Position numbers and translations under genes: made by a program
Notes under the pieces: model-generated
Told to the model about the DNA's origin: nothing
The model's database searches: none
What the model saw: only the letters and a program-made list of their open reading frames with translations
NCBI GenBank assembly: GCA_016712595.1
Contig: JADJQT010000001.1
Coordinates: 1,299,501 to 1,363,500, forward strand
DNA: 64,000 nt
Direction of reading: 5' to 3'
DNA from: Rhodospirillales bacterium
GTDB taxonomy: Bacteria; Pseudomonadota; Alphaproteobacteria; Rhodospirillales; Defluviicoccaceae
In this document: positions 18,201 to 26,798 of the stretch, piece by piece
Numbering within the stretch: the first letter of the stretch is position 1
How the letters are laid out: each line of letters opens with the position of its first letter

Positions 18201-19258
18201 GCAGCGAACGCCCGACGTGGCGGGCGGACGTGGCGCTGGCCCTGAAGACGCTGGCGGCGGCCACTGCTCGCCCGATGCCGGTTAGCGGCACCGTCGCCGA
18301 CATTTCCCTGAGCCGGCTGGCGGCTTCGTCCGACCGGCGGTTCGCGCTGGACTCGCTGACCGTCGGCCGGTTCGACGCGGCGCTCAGCCCGCCCGCGCGC
18401 CCTGCAGCCCCGGCATCGCCGGGGCCCGCGCCGGCTGCCGCTGCGCGCGATGGCGCCGGTAGCTGGCCCCCCGCCGACCTGCCGACGGTGCGGATCGGAC
18501 GCATAGCACTGGTGGATGGCGGGCAGATCACGCTGCGCGACCCCGGCGTCTCGCCGCCGGTCACCGCGCGGCTCGCCGTCGACTCGCTGCTGCTGGAGAA
18601 CGTCGATACCACCGATCCGCAGGCGCGCAGCGAGCTGCGGCTGCAGGCGCGGCTGGACGACAGCGCCATCAGCGTTCGGGGGTGGGCGGAGGCGTTTCAG
18701 CCGAAGCCCAGCCTGGCGCTGCAGGCCAGCATCGACGAGCTGCACCTGCCGACGCTGTCGCCGTACTTCGGCCCGGCCATCGGACTGCACATCTTCCGCG
18801 GCAACCTGACGGCTGGCGCCGCCGCCACGGTGACCGCAGGGCAGCTGGAGGGCGAGCTGCAAGCGCGGCTGACGGACGTGCGCCTGGCCGACCGGGCTGA
18901 CGGCGCCGGCATGCAGTTCTCCCCGCCGATCGCCGTGCCGCTCAGCACGATGATCCGCCTGCTGGAAGACAACGACGGTTCCATCGCCATCCGGCTGCCA
19001 GTCAGCGGCGACATCCTGTCTCCCGCCTTCAGCTATTCCGGCGTGATCTGGGGAATGCTGCCGAGGGCGGTGCGCGCGCTGATCAGCTCGCCGGTGCGCT
19101 TCGTTTCCTCCGCCTGGGCGCTGGCCACCGCCGCGGTAACGGAACCCGAGGCCACCACCGCGACGGCAGCGTCATCACCCTCTGAACCGGGCGTTGAAGG
19201 CGCGGCCGCAGCGCCGCCCCTGGCGGAGCTGCGCCCGCCGGAGGAACGCGTCAACTAA
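15272..19258 (+). CDS. Large AsmA/DUF748-like envelope protein with three tandem repeats
   Basis: The 1328-residue protein has a Pro-rich cytoplasmic start, one membrane anchor (about residues 27-47, VAILGTVAVLLVAAGVTI) and a long periplasmic body. The first part has the AsmA/DUF748 style: repeated amphipathic strands with short LRPLRGELSFGPV-like segments. Three repeats of about 145 residues begin near residues 409, 557 and 700, each with an LR-x-GGP-E/D-x-QG-S/T-x-G motif and a Gly-Ala-Pro-Phe-Val-Ala-Thr-Gly segment. The C-terminal end (PVSGDILSPAFSYSGVIW) is the usual DUF748 ending. Family members form long beta grooves that move or organise lipids between the membranes. The GTG start has no obvious Shine-Dalgarno and lies 100 bases from an IS630 end, so expression may be altered. 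Confidence 0.7.
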   Translation: MYALDPGPASAAPPPPPRPWLRRNRAWVAILGTVAVLLVAAGVTIRYGPQLVARQVVATYLDGLNIDTSGVETLRLRPLRGELSFGPVTFRGADAQHGQVGQIGVKIDVTRLLHRQALVEAIVIEGVRFEVRQAADGGFSLNGIPLNQILAEQTKSGGAQPPAPEAAPVTPPRPTTPRDLQEQLGWGAGLDLLEIRDSRVVFIDARGGEAVMHVNQLELAEFRTWAPDKPGRYRLDAELNEIGLAASGVAKPFADKIEIEAQAAVTGIEMAKIERFLGPLGFTSRAGTIDLAVQTASIGVFTAGRIDGRLAATGSLTGVDLAHPLFGGGQLATGTLRLDNVAGSYDASRQTTLQGDLGIDLQASALRFENGTEVGFSRASFGLPGTTVRTAPGQQPDVNVAPQLEVADVRLGGPEVRGSIGRAAARLSGFSIAGTDPGAPFLATGALAVERINLLLPQAEPVSVTAERVNVDLAETRLAFPPGRGARVQGGLALDTRKLLVSIQPPATGGRPAPAPARIEASRLNFHIPMLGYDDDPTAAGLTVRAREPLLFVEELRLGGPEVQGSIGNAAFRLSSFAMTGAEAGAPLVATGSVVVDRVDLRLPGVEPVALGLASLRAELAETRVALAPGTARLAGGFSVGVGDLLVSIQEQARRGGPTPPPTRIEAATVGIQVPKVTAEQDGTAVATVRAAKPQVTLDRLRMGGPDIQGTVGNAVIRLSEVDVEAAQPGAPFVATGTVVAQRLDLLVPDPVEPIGIVADTLDADLIGTRFAFPSGRVLIEGGVALDTKALVVSIYRVPQGGAPAPPPIRIFAARFAGQVPRLVVDDSRATGTKVEVATPLLTLDRFRMEAPVRPESTVQVAAPALSLRRVDVDVIDADILEVSGRGDVAAPDMAVAMASKSNSGAAPQGQIGGLDLNLQRFSYREVGESKGFGMQGHIGVNTLQAELPAAQARGGADRVTLSGLKLDVADLEFASGSERPTWRADVALALKTLAAATARPMPVSGTVADISLSRLAASSDRRFALDSLTVGRFDAALSPPARPAAPASPGPAPAAAARDGAGSWPPADLPTVRIGRIALVDGGQITLRDPGVSPPVTARLAVDSLLLENVDTTDPQARSELRLQARLDDSAISVRGWAEAFQPKPSLALQASIDELHLPTLSPYFGPAIGLHIFRGNLTAGAAATVTAGQLEGELQARLTDVRLADRADGAGMQFSPPIAVPLSTMIRLLEDNDGSIAIRLPVSGDILSPAFSYSGVIWGMLPRAVRALISSPVRFVSSAWALATAAVTEPEATTATAASSPSEPGVEGAAAAPPLAELRPPEERVN

Positions 19259-19261
19259 TTA

Positions 19262-19512
19262 AGAACAATCTCTTCTTATAATCTTTACGCTCCTTGAGAT
19301 CCTCGGGATGCCGTGCTCCAACGTCAGGAACCTCCAGAAAGCTCCGCTTCAGCCGCCCGAACAGCGCCATGTCGGAACACCTTTCGCCGCCGCTCAGCGC
19401 CGAGTACAGTGCGATCAGCACCATCTCGTCGAGAGCGTGACGCGCTTGGCATTCCCCGTCCGCGGGTCGTCCAGATCCTCGAACAGCCCGCGAAATCCTG
19501 CATGACACTGCC
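19262..19512 (-). pseudogene. ISAs1-family transposase N-terminal remnant
   Basis: Three frames on the minus strand give pieces of the N-terminal domain of ISAs1 transposases: GLFEDLDDPRTGNAKR, RHALDEMVLIALYSALSGGERCSDMALFGRLKRSFL and FLTLEHGIP. The pieces lie in order but in different frames, and the DDE domain is absent. The element is long dead and has no visible ends. It fills most of the gap between the AsmA-like gene and the integrase. Confidence 0.6.
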
Positions 19513-19633
19513 TCCCTACCCATCGGTGCCACTCCGCAGAATCCCTCTACCGCCTCCCGCGCAACCTCATTTTCTCAAATGCAGTTCGCCTGGATTACCG
19601 CCGGCAATCGCCGGCGATACTGTCAGCTGAACT

Positions 19634-20821
19634 TCACTCGTTGTCCGCAGCGTTGCCCCTTTCCTCGCCGAGCACCGACCTCGCGATCACCGCCGACACC
19701 TGCTCCGCCGCCGCCTTCACCGGATCGGCGGCGAGATGAGCGTAGCGCGCCGTCGTCTGCACCTGGGTGTGGCCGAGTAGCTTGCCGATCATCGGCAGGC
19801 CTTGGCCGGCGGCGACGGCCGCGGACGCGAAGGTGTGGCGCAAATCGTGGATGCGAGCGTCCTTCAGGCCGGCCCTGGCGCGGAGCCGCTGCCAGAACGG
19901 CTGCAGATCGGACAGTCGGGCGCCGGGCAACTTGCCGGTAATGACCCAGGGATTACCGGGCAGGGGAGGGATGCGGCGTAGCACATCCGCTGCCGGCTTG
20001 CCGATGTGCACCACCTTGGCGCCAGTTTTGGAGTCGGGAAGGTCCAGCGTGCCGGCGCGGAGATCAATGTACGCCCACTTTAGCGCCATGATTTCGTTCA
20101 GCCGGCAGCCGGTGAAGATGAGCAGGCGCACCGCGGCGATCGCCGACGTCATCTCCAGCCCTTCGGCTTCCATGTCGTCGAGGACCTCACCGACGCGGCG
20201 CAACTCGGCTGCGGAGAGGAACCGCTCGCGCTTCTCCTCTCGATACTTCTTGATGTGCTTGCGCGGGTTGGAGCCGTTGGGCCTGAGCCCCCACAACTCG
20301 GCGAGATTGAACATCTTGGAGAGGATCTCCAGGCATCTGTTAGCCTGGTAGGGGACATGCCGGTACTTGTGGTGGAAGCGAGCGACCTCCTCGCGGCTCA
20401 CGTCGGCGATCGGCCGGTTGCCGAAGACGGGGAGGATGAACTTCTTGAGGCTGCGGCGGTACTCCTTCTGCGTCGAGGGCTTCAGGTGCACCGTGATGTG
20501 CTCGGCATCGAACCGGGCGGTGAGATCCTTCATGGTTACCGCGTCACGGCCGGAATTGCGTTCGGCCAGCGGATCGATTCCTTGTCGCAGAGCGGCCAGA
20601 TGCTGGATGGCCATCGCGCGCGCCTGCTCCGGCGTCACAACGTTGACGTAGCCCAGCGCCATTCGCCGCGACCGGCGGCCGGCGCGATACTGAAGAACGA
20701 AGCTCTTGCGGCCTGAAGGCATCACCCTGACGCCGAAACCGGGGACGTCGTTGTCCCAGGCGATGTAGTCGAATTCTCGCGGCGCCAGCGCCTCGATCGT
20801 GCGTTTGGTAAGCTTGCCCAT
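19634..20821 (-). CDS. int: Tyrosine recombinase / prophage-type integrase (DUF4102 arm domain)
   Basis: The start chosen is the ATG at 20821 (MGKLTKRTIEAL), the usual beginning of the DUF4102 arm-binding domain; the longer frame adds a non-homologous N-terminus. The 395-residue protein has an arm domain (VPGFGVRVMPSGRKSFVLQYR), a core-binding domain around residues 105-190, and a catalytic domain with FTGCRLNEI (first Arg), HDLRHTFAS (His and Arg), LLGHTQ and the nucleophile in TARYAHL. All catalytic residues are present. It lies beside the tRNA-Met remnant at 21026 and may have served an element to its left, perhaps the prophage. A related broken copy lies at 13670-14038. Confidence 0.85.
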   Translation of the reverse strand: MGKLTKRTIEALAPREFDYIAWDNDVPGFGVRVMPSGRKSFVLQYRAGRRSRRMALGYVNVVTPEQARAMAIQHLAALRQGIDPLAERNSGRDAVTMKDLTARFDAEHITVHLKPSTQKEYRRSLKKFILPVFGNRPIADVSREEVARFHHKYRHVPYQANRCLEILSKMFNLAELWGLRPNGSNPRKHIKKYREEKRERFLSAAELRRVGEVLDDMEAEGLEMTSAIAAVRLLIFTGCRLNEIMALKWAYIDLRAGTLDLPDSKTGAKVVHIGKPAADVLRRIPPLPGNPWVITGKLPGARLSDLQPFWQRLRARAGLKDARIHDLRHTFASAAVAAGQGLPMIGKLLGHTQVQTTARYAHLAADPVKAAAEQVSAVIARSVLGEERGNAADNE

Positions 20822-21025
20822 GCGGCGGTTCCTGATCGACAATCTGCTACCCGATCAGGCTGCGGCGCGTCCTTCAGTCAGCACTATGTCAGCAAGAGGG
20901 AAGGAAATTCGTCGTAGCCGATCGCACAGGAGAATGCCGCGACTGCGATAAAAAGTCAACAATATCAGGCAGTTAGCGTATTTATGCGCAATCGCGCGTA
21001 GAGGATCGTATTCGCATCGAACTAA

Positions 21026-22777
<1,752 letters not shown>

Positions 22778-22781
<4 letters not shown>

Positions 22782-22957
22782 GTCGCTTCCTTGCGCCCGG
22801 CCGGAAGATGCTCCGGCTGATCGTGCAGTTTCCGTAGAGCCTCATAATCCCGCTCCGCCGCCCGGCGCGCAAGATAGCGCGCGAGTTCGACGAGGCGCGG
22901 ATCGAGGCCGTCCGGAGACGCCGGTTTCTTTCGGGGATTTGCGCGAGACTTTGCCAT
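22778..22957 (-). CDS. Small basic protein encoded with the serine recombinase
   Basis: The ATG at 22957 gives a 59-residue protein beginning MAKSRANPRKK, with a helical core (DPRLVELARYLARRAAERDYEAL) and a Gly-Arg-Lys tail. Its stop overlaps the recombinase start by four bases, so the two are translationally coupled. It may be a recombination directionality or DNA-binding accessory factor; no family is recognised. Longer upstream starts in the same frame give poor sequence. Confidence 0.55.
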
Positions 22958-23074
22958 GCACCAGAGGATGCCAGCGGCCCCGCTCTTGCCGCCTCGCGCG
23001 GTCCTCGCGGGGTGAATCACGGGATGAGATAAAAATCGATCCCGTGAGGAACCCACGGGACCGAAGAGCGGAGG

Positions 23075-23284
23075 TCAGAAGCGGGGCCGAGGCTGGCAGG
23101 CGAGATGCCTTGCCCTGGCCCGCGCGATCGCGCGGGAGATGTTCTCCAGGCTGGCCAGCGCGTTGCGCCGGTCCGCCGAGCCGCGCGGGCTGCGCGTCAG
23201 CTCCTCCTGAGCCTTGCGATAGAGGGTTTGCAGGTCGGAAAGCGTGCGGTTTTGCAGCTCTGCTGCGGTGATGATCTGGGACAT
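23075..23284 (-). CDS. Small helical protein, first gene of the recombinase operon
   Basis: This 69-residue protein (MSQIITAAELQNRTLSDLQTL) is predicted all-helical and ends in a basic RAIARARARHL segment. It has a good Shine-Dalgarno (AAAGGAG) nine bases before the ATG. It is transcribed toward the small basic gene and the recombinase, with a 117-base gap. The resemblance is to small conserved proteins found next to serine recombinases in alphaproteobacteria; the function is unknown. Confidence 0.55.
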   Translation of the reverse strand: MSQIITAAELQNRTLSDLQTLYRKAQEELTRSPRGSADRRNALASLENISRAIARARARHLACQPRPRF

Positions 23285-23310
23285 TGCAGTGTCTCCTTTC
23301 GGTTACGAGA

Positions 23311-23325
23311 CCCTGACCGTCAGGG
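23311..23325. promoter_or_regulatory. Palindrome upstream of the recombinase operon
   Basis: CCCTGA-CCG-TCAGGG is a perfect inverted repeat with six-base arms, 27 bases upstream of the first start codon of the recombinase operon. It could be an operator or sit in the 5' leader. No regulator can be named. Confidence 0.35.
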
Positions 23326-23577
23326 CCTTTCCTGCGATCCCCGGACACACTCGCCCACGGAAAGGCACGCCACCGGGCAGGAGGCGAAGGAAACGGAAAA
23401 GGAAGACGCCAGAGGGCCAGGCATCACCCGCCGAAGAAGCGGAGACACCGGAGGTTGAAGGCCGAGAACACGGAAGAGGAACGTTCAGGCACGGCAGGAC
23501 GCGAAGGCGCGCGAGAGGACCGCGCCATGCTGCGCCGCGTCAGGAGAGCCCGCGGAGACCGGCGGAAATGCACGGCA
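23326..23577. other. Intergenic spacer, nothing recognised
   Basis: Roughly 250 purine-rich bases without a supported gene. Overlapping short frames in this stretch are basic and low in complexity. Confidence 0.3.
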
Positions 23578-23676
23578 TTTTAGGAAATACTAATAATGCT
23601 TTAATAACCATAAAATATAATTGGATATAGGCTAACCAATATTTAGGGATTTTTATGCCCGGAAAGATGAAGTAAG
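23578..23676 (+). promoter_or_regulatory. AT-rich promoter region of the second integrase module
   Basis: About 100 bases are strikingly AT-rich against GC-rich surroundings, with repeated TTTAATA, ATAAAATATAATTGG and AATATTTAGGG segments. The stretch lies directly before a rightward three-gene set (small protein, excisionase-like protein, tyrosine integrase). A promoter, and perhaps a nucleoid-protein site, is the simplest reading. Confidence 0.4.
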
Positions 23677-23916
23677 ATGAAGATCAGGATTCCCGGCGAA
23701 ATGCACTTTCGCCACATTATGCAGGCCATCTACGAAGCCTTAATGAAGATTGAGCACGATCATGCCGTGCAGTATTCCCGCGGCGTGACGCTTTACATCA
23801 ACCCGACCGACGGCAAGGGAAAGGACGTGATCCCGCGCAAGAAGTCAGGGGAAGAGGTTCAGGAGGTCCTGAGCCGGGGGCCGTACCGCAGCGCGGCCGA
23901 CGACTTCAAGCTGTGA
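23677..23916 (+). CDS. Small conserved hypothetical protein of an integrase module
   Basis: The 79-residue protein (MKIRIPGEMHFRHIMQAIYEALMKIE) combines a helical start with a short beta segment (GVTLYINPTDGKG) and a polar tail. It is followed 11 bases later by an excisionase-like gene and then the integrase, so the three are probably co-transcribed. No family is recognised. It may regulate excision. Confidence 0.5.
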   Translation: MKIRIPGEMHFRHIMQAIYEALMKIEHDHAVQYSRGVTLYINPTDGKGKDVIPRKKSGEEVQEVLSRGPYRSAADDFKL

Positions 23917-23926
23917 AGGTGCCGCA

Positions 23927-24160
23927 ATGACGAAGCCCTGTTACATCGACCTTGAACAGGCGAGGAAGGTTCTCGCCGAGATGGGTGTCGAACTGACCGC
24001 CCGTCAAATAAAACGAGCGGCAGAGGCGAACGCCCACGGGCGGCGCAAACTGCCCTTCTTCGTAGACCCAATTGAAGGCAAGTTGAAGATAGAGAAACAG
24101 ACACTTATCGGCGTATACGTACGCCGACAAGTCGAGGCGGAGAGAAGCTTGAAGTTATAA
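23927..24160 (+). CDS. Excisionase-like small DNA-binding protein
   Basis: The 77-residue protein has a helix-turn-helix-like N-terminal half (LEQARKVLAEMGVELTARQIKRAAE) and a wing-like segment (RRKLPFFVDPIEGKLKIEK), the layout of small winged-helix excisionases and element regulators. It lies between a small hypothetical gene and the tyrosine integrase. A Shine-Dalgarno GAAGGTG precedes the ATG. A role in directing excision is inferred from fold and position. Confidence 0.5.
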   Translation: MTKPCYIDLEQARKVLAEMGVELTARQIKRAAEANAHGRRKLPFFVDPIEGKLKIEKQTLIGVYVRRQVEAERSLKL

Positions 24161-24161
24161 A

Positions 24162-24179
24162 ACCGTACAGAAACGGTTG
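24162..24179. promoter_or_regulatory. Short inverted repeat between the excisionase-like gene and the integrase
   Basis: AACCGT-ACAGA-AACGGTT forms an imperfect hairpin or operator-like repeat between the two genes. It could be an Xis or Int binding site. Confidence 0.25.
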
Positions 24180-24211
24180 ATTCTGGCAAGTATTTGTGCA
24201 CAACTTGGTTT

Positions 24212-25426
24212 ATGGCAGACATTCGAAAGAGAAAAGGCGCGAAGGGCGTCACCTATCAGGTCCGTTACCCGAACAAGGCAAGCGAGTCAGGTTATGCCTA
24301 TGCCACCTTCGACACTTTGAAGGAGGCAAAGGATTTTGTCGAAAGCGGGAGAGCGCAAAAATCAAGCCGGATCAGCGATAAAACCATCGTCACCGTTCCT
24401 CAAGCGATCAATAAGTGGCTAGAAATTTGTGAGAAAGAAGGGACAGATGGGAATGATCCAGTCACCACCTATACGCTGGTAAACTACCAGTATTATTCGA
24501 AATTTATGAAGGCATATGATTGGCAAAAAAGACTGCTGGAGCTAGAGCCGCCAGATATCGTCGAGTTCAGATCGTGGCTCTTGACCAATTGCCCTTCGCG
24601 TTACCTAGCCCGAAAGACGCTCACATACTTTCACACCGTTCTAAATGAAATGGCACTTCGTGGCCATCTCTCCGGCAACGTTGCGTCTGGAATCAGTATA
24701 AGTATGGCCTCCCGGTACGAGCAACCTGTCACGCCGCCAACGGTTGAGGAGTTTCGTGCCCTGCTGGAAGCCGCCGACAGGCTTGCCAACTCTAAGAACC
24801 GCCAGATCGCCAGGGCTTGGGAGAGGTACAGGCCGATGCTCTACCTTGCGGGAGATACCGGCATGCGTCCCGGCGAGTATCTCGCGCTGCCTGACTTCAA
24901 TATTAGCCGAACCGAGGTGAAGGTTGATCGAGCCATCGAGAGAAATGGCGACAAGATTTCGGTTACCAAGACGCCCGCAGGATGGCGGTGGATCAATCTG
25001 AGCCGCGACACGGCTGATATGGTTCTGCACTATGCCAACAAGCACGGGATAACAAACAAGTACGACCTGGTTTTCCCAACCGCTACGGGAGCTTGGCAAT
25101 CCGTCAGTAACTGGCGAAAACTTGGATTTGACGCCGTATGCCATGAGGCTGGGTTAATTGAACAGGTTGAGAGGGATGGTAAAATGATCGAAAGACGAAA
25201 ATTCTCTCCCTACGACCTGAGGCACTTCTATGCGTCGATGCTGATCGAACAGCGCGTTAGCCTTAAGCGTATTCAGAAACTTATGGGCCATACCAACATA
25301 GCGACAACACTGAACATTTACGGACATCTGATCGAGCGCGCAGAAGCAAATGACGAGAAAAAATCTGGACTTATTGAGCGGGTGAACCAGAGGCCTTGTG
25401 GCGAGTCTGTGGCGATATCTTTCTAA
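24212..25426 (+). CDS. int: Tyrosine recombinase / integrase targeting tRNA-Arg
   Basis: The start is the ATG at 24212 (MADIRKRKGAKGVTYQVRYP), which begins an arm-like domain; the GTG at 24194 adds six residues without support. The 404-residue protein has a SAM-like core-binding domain (about residues 60-165) and a catalytic domain with DTGMRPGEYL (first Arg), YDLRHFYAS (His and Arg), LMGHTNI and the nucleophile in TLNIYGHL. All catalytic residues are present. A tRNA-Arg 3' half ends 74 bases after the stop, the expected position for an attachment site. Codon use is less GC-rich than that of the flanking genes, suggesting separate acquisition. Confidence 0.85.
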   Translation: MADIRKRKGAKGVTYQVRYPNKASESGYAYATFDTLKEAKDFVESGRAQKSSRISDKTIVTVPQAINKWLEICEKEGTDGNDPVTTYTLVNYQYYSKFMKAYDWQKRLLELEPPDIVEFRSWLLTNCPSRYLARKTLTYFHTVLNEMALRGHLSGNVASGISISMASRYEQPVTPPTVEEFRALLEAADRLANSKNRQIARAWERYRPMLYLAGDTGMRPGEYLALPDFNISRTEVKVDRAIERNGDKISVTKTPAGWRWINLSRDTADMVLHYANKHGITNKYDLVFPTATGAWQSVSNWRKLGFDAVCHEAGLIEQVERDGKMIERRKFSPYDLRHFYASMLIEQRVSLKRIQKLMGHTNIATTLNIYGHLIERAEANDEKKSGLIERVNQRPCGESVAISF

Positions 25427-25450
25427 CTTGTTGCTATCAAATGAAATTAT

Positions 25451-25500
25451 GCTGCCTTCTAAGCAGGGGGTTGCAGGTTCGATTCCTGCCGGGGTCGCCA
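25451..25500 (+). other. 3' half of a tRNA-Arg (TCT), attachment-site remnant
   Basis: The sequence gives an anticodon loop ctTCTaa, a stem partner, a perfect T-arm (GCAGG-TTCGATT-CCTGC), the 3' acceptor strand CGGGGTC, a discriminator G and CCA at 25498-25500. Four bases upstream can pair to close the anticodon stem, but there is no D-arm or 5' acceptor strand. It is most likely the att site of the adjacent integrase. The intact tRNA gene is not in the window. Confidence 0.7.
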
Positions 25501-25537
25501 TTTTATAATCAAGCACTTAGCTGAAAGTTACGGTAAA

Positions 25538-25560
25538 TAAAGGCCTTTCGGGGCCTTTTT
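25538..25560 (+). terminator. Rho-independent terminator after the integrase and att site
   Basis: AAGGCC-TTTCGG-GGCCTT followed directly by a T-run at 25555-25561 forms a compact hairpin and U-tract. Confidence 0.6.
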
Positions 25561-25561
25561 T

Positions 25562-25959
25562 GCCACAAAATGCCATCCCTCCGTAACCCGCAGAAACCCG
25601 CCATTGTCTTTTCCAGCCCGTCTCGGCCTGTGGCGAGCTTGTGGCAAAAGCGCCGTCTTGTACTTTCGCCCTCCTGCTGATTCGGAAAGCTGATCCGTAT
25701 GGCCTGGTGACGCTCTCTCGCTGCCGCTTCTGCCCGCTTCTCATTCCGACAGCGACTGGCCCGGCTCCTTCCGTCCCTGTCTTCTCAAGCTTCACGTCGT
25801 AGCCGACCGCGGCGGCGGGTCAATGTCCGGCCCGCGCCAGCCCCCGCCTGCGGGCCGAAGCCCTTGGCGAAGGCCCGTGTTGGTCATGACCCGCCCCCTG
25901 AGCGGTCCGGCCCTGCGGTCTCCGTGCTTGAGAAAACCCTCGAACGAAAGGAGACCATC
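25562..25959. other. Intergenic region upstream of the 25960 gene
   Basis: About 400 bases without a supported gene. Frames here are short and mutually overlapping. GAAAGGAG at the right end is the ribosome binding site of the next gene. Confidence 0.3.
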
Positions 25960-26445
25960 ATGGGCCAGTACCATTATCTCGTGAACCTCGACAAGCGGGA
26001 GTTCATCAATCCGCACAGGCTTGCCGTCGGCCTCAAGGCCTGCGAACAGCTTGGCAGCTTTCCGAGCACCCCGCAGGCGCTCTTCGTCCTGCTGGTCTGC
26101 TCGAACGGCCGGGGCGGCGGTGACCTGACCGAAACCCGCGGCTTCGGCGAGCGCATCATCGGCCGCTGGGCCGGAGACCGCATCGCCGTCGTCGGCGACT
26201 ACGCGGAAAACTACGACATCAAGGCTCCGCTTCACGATCCCGTATCGGCGATTTACGACCTCTGCTACGAGGGCCGCTACCGGGAGATCAGCGCCCTGGT
26301 TCGTCCCGTGCTGGCGGCCGAACTGGGCGTCGAGTACGTCGCTGAGCCGAGGGTTTTCCGGAACGCCGACGGTAGCGAGGAGCGCTACGAGTCGTGGCGC
26401 ATCCGGTGCGCGGAAGAAGCCGAGCTTTCGGTCCTTGACGGCTGA
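25960..26445 (+). CDS. Conserved hypothetical protein of mobilisable elements
   Basis: The ATG at 25960 follows GAAAGGAG closely and gives a 161-residue soluble protein beginning MGQYHYLVNLDKREF. The longer frame from 25864 lacks a ribosome binding site. The protein has a FVLLVCSNGRGGG segment, a GRWAGDRIAVVGDYAE segment and an acidic C-terminal end. I have seen this type annotated as hypothetical on plasmids and integrative elements, with no function known to me. It is monocistronic and closed by a strong terminator. Confidence 0.6.
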   Translation: MGQYHYLVNLDKREFINPHRLAVGLKACEQLGSFPSTPQALFVLLVCSNGRGGGDLTETRGFGERIIGRWAGDRIAVVGDYAENYDIKAPLHDPVSAIYDLCYEGRYREISALVRPVLAAELGVEYVAEPRVFRNADGSEERYESWRIRCAEEAELSVLDG

Positions 26446-26456
26446 GCCGGACGACC

Positions 26457-26487
26457 GGCCCCCGGCGCTTGTGCGCCGGGGGCCTTT
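26457..26487 (+). terminator. Strong rho-independent-like terminator
   Basis: A perfect 12-bp stem (GGCCCCCGGCGC with GCGCCGGGGGCC) closes on a TTGT tetraloop and is followed by TTTG. It insulates the downstream defence block. Confidence 0.65.
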
Positions 26488-26675
26488 GCTGCTTTGAGCC
26501 AGGAGCTAAGCCATCTCACCCTCTGGACCATTACGCTAAGATACCTCCCCAATCAGGCTACGGCTGGCTTTACAACTAAGTTGCATACGTGCTTAGGTAA
26601 TTCAACTTTGCCGAGACGCGCTGGGATGGCTTTTTTAGGCCCGACCGGCTATCCAGGATTTGCTTGAGAGGGGGC
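26488..26675. promoter_or_regulatory. Leader region upstream of the defence operon
   Basis: Relatively AT-rich spacer preceding the defence operon. It contains GGTAATTCAAC at 26596-26606, repeated exactly at 29263-29273 upstream of the helicase gene. A promoter is expected here, but no confident -35/-10 pair can be drawn. Confidence 0.35.
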
Positions 26676-26798
26676 ATGGCCGACAGCGAATTCAACTTAA
26701 TTGCCCTCGTAGATAGAGGCGTGCCGAGACCGGCCGAGCCGCGGACACGGCGCAGGCAGCGTCTGACGGCCGAGATTATCGGGGGGAAGCTTGAATGA
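26676..26798 (+). CDS. 40-residue basic protein coupled to the DUF262 gene
   Basis: An ATG at 26676 follows GAGAGGGGG and opens 40 codons ending in a TGA that overlaps the DUF262 start as ATGA. The product (MADSEFNLIALVDRGVPRPA) has an Arg-rich middle and an EIIGGKLE end. The overlap and ribosome binding site suggest genuine translation coupled to the next gene. It may be a small partner or leader of the defence operon. No family is recognised. Confidence 0.45.
   Translation: MADSEFNLIALVDRGVPRPAEPRTRRRQRLTAEIIGGKLE

Noticed and set aside
25154..25516. Small ORF reading TPAGIEPATPCLEG
   Set aside because: It is antisense to the tRNA-Arg 3' half and to the end of the integrase.
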